This document shows positions 8,654 to 16,419 of a stretch of DNA of 64,000 nucleotides, piece by piece. Made by a program: the position numbers and the translations under genes. The stretch comes from Spirochaetales bacterium (GTDB lineage: Bacteria; Spirochaetota; Spirochaetia; SZUA-6; JAFGRV01). The notes under the pieces are model-generated. The model had not been told where the DNA came from, ran no database searches, and was given only the letters and a program-made list of their open reading frames with translations. The stretch is from assembly GCA_016930085.1 (NCBI GenBank), contig JAFGHO010000057.1:129233-193232 (forward strand), in the 5' to 3' direction. Positions within the stretch are counted from its first letter, which is position 1; every line of letters begins with the position of its first letter.

Positions 8654-9412
8654 CTATTTTTGTTTCATGTCCTGAATGACTTCGAGTGCCTTGTTGCGAA
8701 CCGTTTTGATATAATTCCCCTGCGCGATTTTGATCAGGGCGGTATAGCCGTTCGGATGGGTAAGCCTTCCTTTGTGTTTTTCGGAAATTTTCTGTAAAGA
8801 AAGCACTACCGCATATGCCAGGTTATTGTCGGGATTGACCTTGCTTTCTCTCTCGATAACCCAGGCGAGGGATTTACTTATTTCACCGTCGTTATCTCCT
8901 TCAGAATGGGCATATTCACCCAACGCCCATGCGGCTTCCGCTTTTACCATCGGCTCCTCGTCATTGATGAGAAACTTGATCAACGCTTCTTTCGACCGTT
9001 CAGTCCGAATCCAGCCAAGTAATTCGCATGCCTTTCTGCGGACTTCGGGAAAATTGTTGATGAGTCTGTTTCCGGAATATTTTTTTGTAATACTTCCCTC
9101 AGCGCCCAGATAGATAAGGAGTTCCTCGATTTTTGCCGGTATTTTATCAGGTGGAATCGGTGGAGGTGATTCATTGTCGCCGGCTTTTCCGGATCGCTGG
9201 TTATTGAGAAACGTCTCGATAATCGCAAGTGCTTCGATTTGTGTCTGTCTGTCATCCGAATACACCTGTCTCTCAACGACCAGGATTTCCGGATTTTCGA
9301 GATAAATATCTTCTATCTCCTTTTCATTATCACCGGCATCCTGTGAAAATCCCGTTACCGAACCCAGAAGCGTTAACGCAGTTATGATTACGATAATAGA
9401 CCGGTATTTCAT
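8654..9412 (-). CDS. Exported HEAT-repeat protein
   Basis: About 252 residues. An N-terminal signal peptide (MKYRSIIVIITALTLLGSVTGFSQ) suggests export to the periplasm. After a low-complexity acidic stretch come HEAT-type helical repeats: EVRRKACELLGWIRTERSKEALIKFL, PMVKAEAAWALGEYA, and KTVRNKALEVIQDM. Such repeats usually form protein-binding solenoids. I chose ATG 9412 over GTG 9421 because GAGGTG lies six to seven bases before it. It lies just downstream of a lipoprotein gene on the same strand, with a gap of 46 bases, and may share its transcript. Confidence 0.75.
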   Translation of the reverse strand: MKYRSIIVIITALTLLGSVTGFSQDAGDNEKEIEDIYLENPEILVVERQVYSDDRQTQIEALAIIETFLNNQRSGKAGDNESPPPIPPDKIPAKIEELLIYLGAEGSITKKYSGNRLINNFPEVRRKACELLGWIRTERSKEALIKFLINDEEPMVKAEAAWALGEYAHSEGDNDGEISKSLAWVIERESKVNPDNNLAYAVVLSLQKISEKHKGRLTHPNGYTALIKIAQGNYIKTVRNKALEVIQDMKQK

Positions 9413-9458
9413 TATATTCACCTCATTTTATAATATTCAAAGTCAGGGTAATAACCTA

Positions 9459-9998
9459 TTACCACACGCTGATTTTCCATATATCATTCTGCTTTTCAAG
9501 AAAAAATAAAATGACATATTCATCATCGCTTTCTACATATGTATATGCCTTTACATGTGTATCGTCAATAAAGGCAATTTTATCAAGCGGTGCATTGATC
9601 CTGCTTGGAACGACGATATGATAGAAATAATCTTTTAGATTATGAATAACGACATTCTGGTTTTTTAACATCGGTTTTTCCGATAATTCACGCAGGTAAA
9701 CGGGATCGCTTTTTTTTTCCATATATTCCGGTGTTAAAAAAGAAAGCCATTTGTCATATTCTCTTTTTTGAATAATCGTATTGAATGAAAGAATTATTTC
9801 CTCGATTTCCTGAAATGCCCGATCATATTCTTCCCTGGTCGGTTGATATTCCTCCGAAGGCTCTGTATCTTCCGATTCCGCCTCAATTGTTCCGTTTCCG
9901 GTTTCTATTTTCCCCCGACTGTCATGGACCGAACTCGATTGACAATTCATCACGCTTATGCTACATACACCAATGAGAAAAAATAATATACTTCTCAT
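9459..9998 (-). CDS. Putative lipoprotein of unknown function
   Basis: A 179-residue protein with a lipoprotein signal: MRSILFFLIGVCSISVMNC, with Cys19 as the probable lipidation site. Residues ~25-60 are acidic and low in complexity. The rest forms an alpha+beta domain (REYDRAFQEIEEIILSFNTIIQKREYDKWLSFLTPEYM; FIDDTHVKAYTYVESDDEYVILFFLEKQNDIWKISVW) that resembles SnoaL/NTF2-like folds with a closing WKISVW strand. The promoter lies so close to the ATG that the message is probably leaderless; no Shine-Dalgarno is present. Function unknown. Confidence 0.7.
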   Translation of the reverse strand: MRSILFFLIGVCSISVMNCQSSSVHDSRGKIETGNGTIEAESEDTEPSEEYQPTREEYDRAFQEIEEIILSFNTIIQKREYDKWLSFLTPEYMEKKSDPVYLRELSEKPMLKNQNVVIHNLKDYFYHIVVPSRINAPLDKIAFIDDTHVKAYTYVESDDEYVILFFLEKQNDIWKISVW

Positions 9999-10006
9999 TT
10001 GTATAT

Positions 10007-10035
10007 ATTGTATATATATATCGTTGTTTTGTCAA
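10007..10035 (-). promoter_or_regulatory. Promoter of the lipoprotein gene, probably leaderless
   Basis: On the minus strand, TTGACA (10035-10030) and TACAAT (10012-10007) are 17 bases apart. Only eight bases separate the -10 box from the ATG at 9998, so transcription should start at or next to the A of the start codon. Confidence 0.6.
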
Positions 10036-10135
10036 AAACAATTTTATGGATGAAAGATCGAAAGCAACGATCTGATTGATTGCCATATTTATTGCCTGAT
10101 TGGCTATAAGATCCGCTTATTTCATAACTTTTGAC

Positions 10136-10164
10136 TTGACAAGGATAGCGCAATAGGTTATTTT
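10136..10164 (+). promoter_or_regulatory. Promoter of rpmF
   Basis: TTGACA at 10136-10141 and TATTTT at 10159-10164 with a 17-base spacer. The predicted start near 10171 coincides with the first arm of the hairpin described next. Confidence 0.55.
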
Positions 10165-10170
10165 CACTGC

Positions 10171-10200
10171 ATTGAGGCTGTTTGAAGCCTCAATTATTTT
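10171..10200 (+). terminator. Terminator-like hairpin in the rpmF leader
   Basis: A perfect 9-base-pair stem (arms 10171-10179 and 10186-10194, six-base loop) with GAGGCT/AGCCTC in its core is followed by TATTTTA. It lies between the rpmF promoter and the gene, so it may attenuate transcription or protect the 5' end of the mRNA. Confidence 0.5.
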
Positions 10201-10219
10201 AAGATGAGGTAGTAGGAAT

Positions 10220-10408
10220 ATGGCAGTACCAAAATATAAAACATCAAAAGCACGATCAAGAAGAAAACGATCGATAAATATGCAATTGGGGGTACCCAAT
10301 TTCATCAGCTGTTCTCAATGTGGCAACCGAATCATGCGACACCGGGTATGTCCAAAATGCGGTTTTTATCGTGGAAAAGAGGTTTTTAAACCGGAACAGC
10401 TTGATTAA
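10220..10408 (+). CDS. rpmF: 50S ribosomal protein L32
   Basis: L32 is a small zinc-ribbon protein of the large subunit. The 62 residues start MAVPKYKTSKARSRRKRS and carry CSQCGNRIMRHRVCPKCGFY, giving two CxxC pairs that bind zinc. Length and start match the family. Shine-Dalgarno GATGAGG precedes the ATG. It is followed by acpP and rnc. In many bacteria a YceD-like gene precedes rpmF; none is present here. Confidence 0.97.
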   Translation: MAVPKYKTSKARSRRKRSINMQLGVPNFISCSQCGNRIMRHRVCPKCGFYRGKEVFKPEQLD

Positions 10409-10458
10409 TCCGCTCAACTATGATTATAGTTTTGTACTGCGAATGCATTAAATACGGA

Positions 10459-10488
10459 TTGAGGGCGTAGCCAATTTTACCATATAGA
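10459..10488 (+). promoter_or_regulatory. Possible secondary promoter before acpP
   Basis: TTGAGG at 10459-10464 and TATAGA at 10483-10488, 18 bases apart, precede the acpP Shine-Dalgarno AGGAGG. The match is fair only; acpP may equally be read through from rpmF. Confidence 0.3.
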
Positions 10489-10509
10489 TAAAATAGGAGG
10501 AATACATTA

Positions 10510-10752
10510 ATGGATGAACTTTTTGAGAAAGTAAAAAAACTCATTGCTGAAAACCTTGAAATCGACGAAGACAAGATTACAATGGAGGCATCGTTCCGTC
10601 AGGACCTTGGCGCGGATAGTCTCGAAACCTATGAACTCGTCTATGCAATTGAAGAAGAACTCGGGATAAGAATTCCTGATGAAAAAGCGAATGAGTTCGA
10701 AACAGTCGGTGATGCTTTCAATTATTTGAAATCTCAACTTGCCAATAAGTAA
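10510..10752 (+). CDS. acpP: Acyl carrier protein
   Basis: ACP carries growing fatty acyl chains on a phosphopantetheine arm during fatty acid synthesis in the cytoplasm. The 80 residues include the attachment site GADSLETYEL (Ser37), followed by the acidic helix EEELGIRIPDEKANEFETVGDAFNYL. It starts at ATG 10510 behind a strong AGGAGG. It lies between rpmF and rnc, a spacing seen in many bacteria; the fatty acid synthesis genes themselves are not in this window. Confidence 0.95.
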   Translation: MDELFEKVKKLIAENLEIDEDKITMEASFRQDLGADSLETYELVYAIEEELGIRIPDEKANEFETVGDAFNYLKSQLANK

Positions 10753-10761
10753 ACGATATTA

Positions 10762-11523
10762 GTGGGGTTAATAAAAAAAGATCACAATTTTAAAGCGCCA
10801 CCTGTTTCCCCGGAGAGGTTCAAAGAATTACAACTGTTTCAGAAATATGTCGGATTAAGGTTCAGAAGACTCGATCTTCTGAACCTTGCTTTTACCCACC
10901 GCTCATATACGAACGAGTTTCAGGGAGAAATCGATAATAATGAAAAATTGGAGTTTCTCGGTGATTCTGTTTTGGGATTGGTGGTAAACGAGTACCTCTA
11001 TCTGCACCTGACGGACAAGACGGAAGGGCATATGTCGAAGATAAAATCTTTTGTCGTAAGTGAAACCTCACTGGAATCCATCGCAAAGCAGATCAAGATA
11101 GAGAATTTCATTCTTATCGGCAAGGGAGAAGAGTATTCCGGCGGCAGAACAAAAAAGGCGATTATCGCGGACGCGATGGAGGCCTTAATCGGTGCCTACT
11201 ATCTCGATTCGGGTTTTGCGAACGCAAAAAAGTTTATACACAGGCTTTTTATCCCTGAAATAAACAAGGTACTGGAAAACAAGCATCAGAAGGATTACAA
11301 GACATTACTGCAGGAATATATACAAAAAAGATACAAAACATATCCCAAATATACGATCATTCAGAAAAAGGGTCCCGACCACGACAAAACATTCTGGATT
11401 TCGGTAGTAATTAATGGAAAACCATACGGTCCAGGACAGGGCAAAAATAAAAAAGAAGCAGAACAAAACGCAGCACAAATCGCTTACAAGACGCTTACGG
11501 ATAAAAAACAGAAATCGGAATAA
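10762..11523 (+). CDS. rnc: Ribonuclease III
   Basis: RNase III cuts double-stranded RNA, including rRNA precursors. The 253 residues contain the catalytic signature NEKLEFLGDSVLGLVVNEYL, the second acidic motif KAIIADAMEALIGAYYLDSG, and a C-terminal double-stranded-RNA-binding domain (DYKTLLQEYIQKRY to KKEAEQNAAQIAYKTL). Length is slightly over the usual ~230 because of an N-terminal extension. GTG 10762 is the only good start in frame and is nine bases after the acpP stop; the Shine-Dalgarno is weak. Confidence 0.95.
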   Translation: MGLIKKDHNFKAPPVSPERFKELQLFQKYVGLRFRRLDLLNLAFTHRSYTNEFQGEIDNNEKLEFLGDSVLGLVVNEYLYLHLTDKTEGHMSKIKSFVVSETSLESIAKQIKIENFILIGKGEEYSGGRTKKAIIADAMEALIGAYYLDSGFANAKKFIHRLFIPEINKVLENKHQKDYKTLLQEYIQKRYKTYPKYTIIQKKGPDHDKTFWISVVINGKPYGPGQGKNKKEAEQNAAQIAYKTLTDKKQKSE

Positions 11524-11525
11524 AC

Positions 11526-11560
11526 GGAAAAACTGGGAGTTAAAGAAGTTTTAACGCCCC
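11526..11560 (-). terminator. Terminator of the CCA-adding enzyme gene
   Basis: Hairpin with arms GGG.GTTAAA (11535-11544) and TTTAAC.CCC (11550-11559). Read on the minus strand it is followed by AGTTTTTCC, a U-rich tail, so it best serves the leftward gene. Confidence 0.5.
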
Positions 11561-11606
11561 GTAGGGTGAAAAATGTCGTATTATAATATCATTCGTGCTT
11601 ATTCCT

Positions 11607-12959
11607 TCATTTCTTTCGAAGCCGATCCTCATAAAACCGCAACGCAATTGCCAGTAAACGAGACCGTGAATTGAGTTCCGGATCCTCGATAACCGCCTCA
11701 AGAAGGTAAGCGAGGATTGTCCCGACCACAGGACCGGGATGTATTGAAAGACCGTTGATAATGTCGTCTCCATTGATTGCCAAATCAGATAAAGTCAACG
11801 CATGGTCTTGTGCAAGTATCGCTTCGATCCTTTTTTTAAAGTCGGCGATATTTTTGCTGATAAATTTTCTTCTGCACATACCGGCCTGATCCGCTCTCCG
11901 TAACATGATAATGTCTGCGATGTGATCGATACCGACACGGGTAAGAAACCGCCTTACGGCGGCATCCGTCCACTCCGGATCGTAGGAAAACATATGGTGG
12001 AGAATAAGATGTGATATTTTTTTTATCTCGTTATTCGAAAACCGAAGACGCGCGGTTATCTCCCGAGCCATATCGGCAGAAACCTTTTCGTGACGATAAA
12101 ATCTTATTTCTCCGTTTTCATTACGAACCTGTGTTCGTGATTTCCCGATATCATGAAGGAGTGCCGCGATGCGAACGGGGAGATTGTCCTGCGGCGCCGC
12201 TTCGCATGAATAAAGACTATGATAATAGACATCAAAGCAATGGAGTTCTCCCTGTTCGATACCACGGCACGCATCAAGTTCGGGAAGAACATAAACGAGA
12301 AGGCCGGTTTCCTTCATCAGTTCAAATCCCATAGCCGGATGTAATGAACACACTATTTTAATCAATTCGTCACGTATTCGCTCATATGATATCGCTGTGA
12401 TATTTGCCGCCAGTCCCGTCATCGAAGATTTCGTTCGCGGTTCAATGTTAAAATCAAGCTGAGCGGCAAACCTGCACGCCCGGAGAAGGCGGAGGGCATC
12501 CTCGTTAAAACGTTCCACAGGATTCCCGATAGCACGGATCACCTTTTTTTTCAGATCGCGAGTTCCATGATGCGGATCGACGATTTTTCTTGTATGGAGA
12601 TCATAGGCAATAGCGTTGATCGAAAAATCACGGCGTTTGAGATCTTCATAAATGGATGACGTGTATGAGATTGCATCCGGTCTTCTTTTATCGGAATAGT
12701 CGCCGTCGATTCTGAATGTCGTTACCTCGAAGGTTTTATTCAAAAAGAGGACGGTGACGGTCCCGTGTTTGATCCCCGTTGGGATTGTCTTTGGAAAGAT
12801 CCTTTTCACCTCATGCGGCATGGCATCGGTGGCGATATCAAAATCTGATAACTGCCTCCCGAGAAGCTTATCCCGGACCGCGCCGCCGACCAGAAAACAT
12901 TGGTACCCATGATCGTGAAAAAGAGCGGCAAGACGATATAGCTTTTCGGGAAATTTCAT
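11607..12959 (-). CDS. cca: tRNA nucleotidyltransferase (CCA-adding enzyme) with HD domain
   Basis: A class II nucleotidyltransferase of 450 residues that adds or repairs the 3' CCA of tRNAs. The catalytic head has LVGGAVRDKLLGRQLSDFDIATDA with the DxD metal pair, then RRDFSINAIAYD and RFNEDALRLLRACRFAAQL. An HD domain (ALLHDIGKSRT, LILHHMFSYDPEW) lies in the middle, as in the CCA/poly(A) polymerase subfamily. Neither tRNA gene in this window encodes its CCA end, so such an enzyme is required. A poly(A) polymerase role cannot be excluded from motifs alone. It is convergent with rnc. Confidence 0.9.
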   Translation of the reverse strand: MKFPEKLYRLAALFHDHGYQCFLVGGAVRDKLLGRQLSDFDIATDAMPHEVKRIFPKTIPTGIKHGTVTVLFLNKTFEVTTFRIDGDYSDKRRPDAISYTSSIYEDLKRRDFSINAIAYDLHTRKIVDPHHGTRDLKKKVIRAIGNPVERFNEDALRLLRACRFAAQLDFNIEPRTKSSMTGLAANITAISYERIRDELIKIVCSLHPAMGFELMKETGLLVYVLPELDACRGIEQGELHCFDVYYHSLYSCEAAPQDNLPVRIAALLHDIGKSRTQVRNENGEIRFYRHEKVSADMAREITARLRFSNNEIKKISHLILHHMFSYDPEWTDAAVRRFLTRVGIDHIADIIMLRRADQAGMCRRKFISKNIADFKKRIEAILAQDHALTLSDLAINGDDIINGLSIHPGPVVGTILAYLLEAVIEDPELNSRSRLLAIALRFYEDRLRKK

Positions 12960-13256
12960 TACGGAACTCCATACACTTCTTTTTATTGATGCTTTAATGC
13001 GGTTTTCTCACAAACACTCTGTATTTCCCGTTAATTGTTTTTAAGAAAAACAATTGTTATTTATACCAAAAAGCACGATGCATCAATGAGAAAAGCGCAA
13101 AAACCCCGCTTCGATATGAAAGTCGCTGTATAATAAATCGGTACCGTATATTTCGGTAATTAACCGACTACTCGGGAGAATTCCGGGTTCGCATGGCTTA
13201 TATCACCGTTCATGTCGATACGGGTAAAAACACATCATCTTGAGTATAATATAGCG
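12960..13256. other. Non-coding stretch between cca and the flaB region
   Basis: About 300 bases with no credible ORF on either strand. It holds TATAAT-like boxes at 13127-13132 and 13245-13250 on the plus strand, neither with a good -35 element. The second lies upstream of an orphan terminator. Confidence 0.4.
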
Positions 13257-13354
13257 AACGTGCATTGAAAAGAGTAGGGCGGACGCATCTTTTAAGCACC
13301 CATGGAACACTGCATTACTTTATCGGCACCTTCAAATGAAGGTGCCGCTTTTTT
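13257..13354 (+). ncRNA. Candidate small RNA ending at an orphan terminator
   Basis: A perfect TATAAT (13245-13250) would give a start near 13257. About 70 bases later comes a strong intrinsic terminator on the plus strand with no plus-strand gene in front of it. The intervening sequence has no start codon with a ribosome site. No good -35 box is present and I recognise no known RNA family, so this is a candidate only. Confidence 0.3.
13324..13354 (+). terminator. Strong intrinsic terminator without an upstream plus-strand gene
   Basis: Perfect 10-base-pair stem CGGCACCTTC (13324-13333) / GAAGGTGCCG (13338-13347), four-base loop, then CTTTTTT. The T-run is on the plus strand only; read leftward the stem is preceded by A residues and followed by ATAAAG, so it is not a classical terminator for flaB. 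Confidence 0.7.
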
Positions 13355-13374
13355 GTGTCTTGAATAATGACGGG

Positions 13375-14247
13375 TTACTGAAAGAGTTGGAGTATCGTCT
13401 GGGGTTTTGTATTTGCCTGGGCGAGCATTGCCGTTGACGATTGAACAAGAATCTGGTTTTTTACAAAACTGACCATGATTTCCGCCATATCGGCATCACG
13501 GATTCGCGATTCGGAAGCCTGAAGATTTTCCGCCCCGGCCAACAGACCGGTCATGGTGTGCTCGAGTCTCGTCTGATACGCACCAAGGTCTGCTCTTTGC
13601 TTACCGATTTTCTGAAGTGCTTCATCGACAAGACCGATCACCATGTTGGACCGGTCGGGTGTCGAAAGCGAAATAAATGTTGCCGCATGCGCAAAGCCCT
13701 GCTTACTCTGAATACCGAGTGCCTGTGCCGTCATCGTATGGATATAGACTCGTTCACGCTGGTCCATATTCGCTCCCATATGGAACCACATACTACCGGT
13801 TATCAGATTTTCTCCCATATCACGGGCAAACCGCCCGGTCAAGAGATTCATGCCGTTGAATTGGGCATGTGAAGCGACCCTGTTGACTTCATCGACAAGC
13901 TGGGATACTTCGACCTGGATCTGAAGCCGGTCTTCGTCAGAATAAATACCGTTCGAACTCTGGATGGCGAGTTCCCTGATCCGCTGTAAAATATTCTGAC
14001 TTTCCTGCAGATACCCCTCAGCCGTCTGAATAAATGAAATACCGTCCTGTGCGTTTTTTTCCGCGCGAAGCATCCCCCGGATCTGGGTTCTCATTTTCTC
14101 TGAAACGGCAAGCCCCGATGCATCATCGGATGCACGGTTGATTCTGTATCCGGATGAGAGTTTTTCCATATCCTTACTCACTTCAAGGTTGTTAAACTTG
14201 AGCTGGCGGTGGGCAAAAATCGCACTCATATTATGATTGATAATCAT
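13375..14247 (-). CDS. flaB: Flagellin FlaB, periplasmic flagellar filament core protein
   Basis: FlaB forms the core of the spirochaete periplasmic flagellum. The 290 residues start [20 protein letters not shown], with the conserved D0/D1 helices ([60 protein letters not shown]). The spirochaete-type middle is [19 protein letters not shown], and the C-terminal helix is [27 protein letters not shown]. The frame runs 28 codons further upstream, but ATG 14247 is preceded by AAGGAGG and gives the family length (~286). It appears monocistronic, with a sigma-28-like promoter. Confidence 0.97.
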   Translation of the reverse strand: MIINHNMSAIFAHRQLKFNNLEVSKDMEKLSSGYRINRASDDASGLAVSEKMRTQIRGMLRAEKNAQDGISFIQTAEGYLQESQNILQRIRELAIQSSNGIYSDEDRLQIQVEVSQLVDEVNRVASHAQFNGMNLLTGRFARDMGENLITGSMWFHMGANMDQRERVYIHTMTAQALGIQSKQGFAHAATFISLSTPDRSNMVIGLVDEALQKIGKQRADLGAYQTRLEHTMTGLLAGAENLQASESRIRDADMAEIMVSFVKNQILVQSSTAMLAQANTKPQTILQLFQ

Positions 14248-14273
14248 CCAATCCTCCTTGATTGTATGTATGA

Positions 14274-14292
14274 AAAGACATCCATGTCTTTT
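14274..14292 (-). promoter_or_regulatory. Inverted repeat in the flaB leader
   Basis: An inverted repeat with arms AAAAGAC and GTCTTTT around ATCCAT lies between the predicted sigma-28 start site and the flaB Shine-Dalgarno. It could form a weak mRNA hairpin in the 5' leader. On the plus strand it is followed by a T-run, but no plus-strand gene ends here. Confidence 0.35.
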
Positions 14293-14316
14293 TTTTGTGA
14301 AGCGCCTTCTCATTAA

Positions 14317-14343
14317 TACTCGGTAAAACAAAGCGCGGCTTTA
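14317..14343 (-). promoter_or_regulatory. Sigma-28 (FliA)-like promoter of flaB
   Basis: On the minus strand TAAA (14343-14340), a 15-base spacer and ACCGAGTA (14324-14317) resemble the flagellar consensus TAAA-N15-GCCGATAA; five of eight -10 positions match, including the CCGA core. The site is ~70 bases upstream of the flaB ATG, as expected for a late flagellar gene. Confidence 0.6.
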
Positions 14344-14434
14344 GTGATAAATGAGTCGGGATCATTCATGTAATAAAAGGCAAGGATTACCTCAGCGGAA
14401 TACGAGGAATGTGAATGCGGCGCATTCGTCCCTG

Positions 14435-14935
14435 CTAGAGATTTTTCAGATAAACTGCAGCTTTTTTTATTTTCATCGTCGTATCCATGGGGTTCTCAAT
14501 GAGAATACGTTTACCTGCGATCAGGTCGACAATGCCTGTTTCAGCGGGATAGCGGGGGATTATATGGATATGGAGATGGTCGATCGATGCGCCGGCAGAT
14601 TTTTTCATGTTGTATCCTATATTGTATCCGGAAGGCGTATAGAGTTGATCGAGAATGTTGAGAAATTCCTTTTTCAGTAATGTAAACCTTTTTTCCTCCT
14701 GTGCATTATAGTCACGGATATCCTCGATATGCCTGAGCGGGAAAATAATGATATGACCGGGATTATACGGATAAAGATTCACACAGACGATGAAAAAGTC
14801 ATCCCTGTATACCGATAAATCGACTACATGGGGTTCCTTGTCCCGTATCGAACACAAAATGCAACCGGGTGGTTTTTCACCCCTGACATATGTAATTTTG
14901 TTGAAACACAGGAAATATTGATCGGACAAATGCAT
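14435..14935 (-). CDS. HIT domain nucleotide hydrolase/transferase
   Basis: A 166-residue histidine-triad protein. The N-terminal part has CILCSIRDKEPH, a CxxC pair typical of bacterial HIT proteins with a structural zinc. The C-terminal triad is HLHIHIIPRYP, in which the middle His attacks the nucleotide phosphate. NPGHIIIFPLRHIEDI also matches the fold. Substrates are usually adenylyl-linked nucleotides (ApnA, AMP-lysine); the exact one cannot be read here. ATG 14935 follows AAAGG; GTG 14938 is an alternative. It lies upstream of flaB on the same strand, but flaB has its own promoter. Confidence 0.93.
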   Translation of the reverse strand: MHLSDQYFLCFNKITYVRGEKPPGCILCSIRDKEPHVVDLSVYRDDFFIVCVNLYPYNPGHIIIFPLRHIEDIRDYNAQEEKRFTLLKKEFLNILDQLYTPSGYNIGYNMKKSAGASIDHLHIHIIPRYPAETGIVDLIAGKRILIENPMDTTMKIKKAAVYLKNL

Positions 14936-15262
14936 CACCTTTCTTTATCTGATTTTCTGCACGGTATACCCGAGAAACAGACTCGGCCGTTTTTGCATAT
15001 AAGCAGAAAAGCCGTGTGCCGGCGGTCCCGGCGATGTTTCGTCGACGTGCGGATGATATCACCCCTTGTTTATTTATAATGTAAACGGGTATGAAAAGCA
15101 ATATATTTCCGAGTTTATGAAGATCGAACATTATTGGCAATATATTGTTGTAAAATGGATTTCGGCGCTTTTCTCTTTATGCAAAGTGTTTTTACCTTAA
15201 ATAAACTTTTTTATATAACATACAATCAGTACTATTGGGGGCTTGTGTAAAAGAAAACCGAA

Positions 15263-16099
15263 CTAATCTTCCTCCTCGTCTGTGTATTCCGGTGTATGTG
15301 TCGTGAATCCCTCCCTATTCATGTAGAGAAAATCTACAATCGCCGGATATTTTTGCAGCACATCCTTGTATGTTTTTAAATTAAGGATTATCTCATCCAT
15401 TTCCCGCTCGATTGCCCTGATATGTCTCTCTTTTTCTTCCTGTAATGTGGCGATTTTTTTGTCGAGAAATGAAAGAAACCACGATTTCAGTGAAATATAT
15501 TCATCATAATCAGGGATCCGTAATGATTTTGGTTCAAGCCTTATAAGGGAGACGGCGTCATAGACGGTTTCATGAGCGATCAGTGTTCGTAGGCGGGCGA
15601 GAAATTCCTGTTTTTTCAGGTTGAGGGTGGCGGGATCTTTAATAATAATCGCCGTGACTTTTTCCGTCAGACCGGTCGCGATGTCATGATACCATATGTC
15701 GAGTGTTTCCGGCGTCAAACCGGATTTGACAAGCGAGGGTAACTTTTCCGGTATTATATCGAACACAAGGTAAAAGACAAGGCTGAATGAAAATTCGGAT
15801 GATGCAGTGTCGGTCTCTTCTCCTTCGGTAATATCTTCAGTGCCGAGATTGCTGTTGAGGGGAACATCGATATCGGCATGGTAGGGATTAAGATTGAACC
15901 GATACATAGTGAACACGGTCGGAAGGAGTTTTTCCCATCTCCACAACCAGATATCCGGTCCGTATACCTTCTCTTCAAGACCGGACAGTTTTGTCTGGAT
16001 AACCGCATATGTGTTTTCCTTCACGTGTACCAATCCGACAAGAAAAATCACGATTCCGAAAACAAGAATAATTACAAATCCTATGATAACCTTTTTCAT
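15263..16099 (-). CDS. Membrane-anchored protein, possibly SPFH/band-7-like
   Basis: A 278-residue protein with one N-terminal membrane segment (KKVIIGFVIILVFGIVIFLVGLV) and the rest probably periplasmic. The segment just after it (HVKENTYAVIQTKLSGLEEKVYGPDIWLWRWEKLLPTVFTMYRFNL) resembles the start of band-7/SPFH domains. A beta-rich part follows and then a long coiled coil (FLDKKIATLQEEKERHIRAIEREMDEIILNLKTYKDVL). Spirochaetes often encode such proteins; its function is unknown. ATG 16099 has AAAGGTG five bases upstream. The resemblance is by eye only. Confidence 0.5.
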   Translation of the reverse strand: MKKVIIGFVIILVFGIVIFLVGLVHVKENTYAVIQTKLSGLEEKVYGPDIWLWRWEKLLPTVFTMYRFNLNPYHADIDVPLNSNLGTEDITEGEETDTASSEFSFSLVFYLVFDIIPEKLPSLVKSGLTPETLDIWYHDIATGLTEKVTAIIIKDPATLNLKKQEFLARLRTLIAHETVYDAVSLIRLEPKSLRIPDYDEYISLKSWFLSFLDKKIATLQEEKERHIRAIEREMDEIILNLKTYKDVLQKYPAIVDFLYMNREGFTTHTPEYTDEEED

Positions 16100-16419
16100 G
16101 CGTTCACCTTTTCAACCATTAATGATCCCGCTATGACTATAAAGGAAAAAAAAGATATACTCAATCGACGATATGAAATGAGGGCCCTATGCCGGATGCC
16201 ACGGGTGCGCCTGTGCATATCCCCTCATGTCAGACAACAGGGATTACCTGCGGGAAACAGTGTTCCCGAAAAGACCGTCAGTGAGAGACGGATCAATATT
16301 GATGCGGGGGTCAATATTGATATTATTGGCTTCAACCGATATATTAATACATGGCTGATCATGATTTTATGTTGGTAGTCGAATATTCGGCGGTCACAAT
16401 AATATTTGCCTGAATATAA
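16100..16419. other. Divergent intergenic region with tandem palindromes
   Basis: The ~320 bases between two divergent membrane-protein genes hold no credible ORF. The notable element is a pair of identical palindromes at 16292-16320, listed separately. Confidence 0.4.
16292..16320. promoter_or_regulatory. Two tandem TCAATATTGA palindromes, possible operator
   Basis: TCAATATTGA occurs at 16293-16302 (extended to a 12-base palindrome by flanking A/T) and again at 16311-16320. Centres are 18 bases apart, so two dimers could bind on nearly the same helix face. It lies ~100 bases before the plus-strand gene at 16420. The regulator is unknown. Confidence 0.4.
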
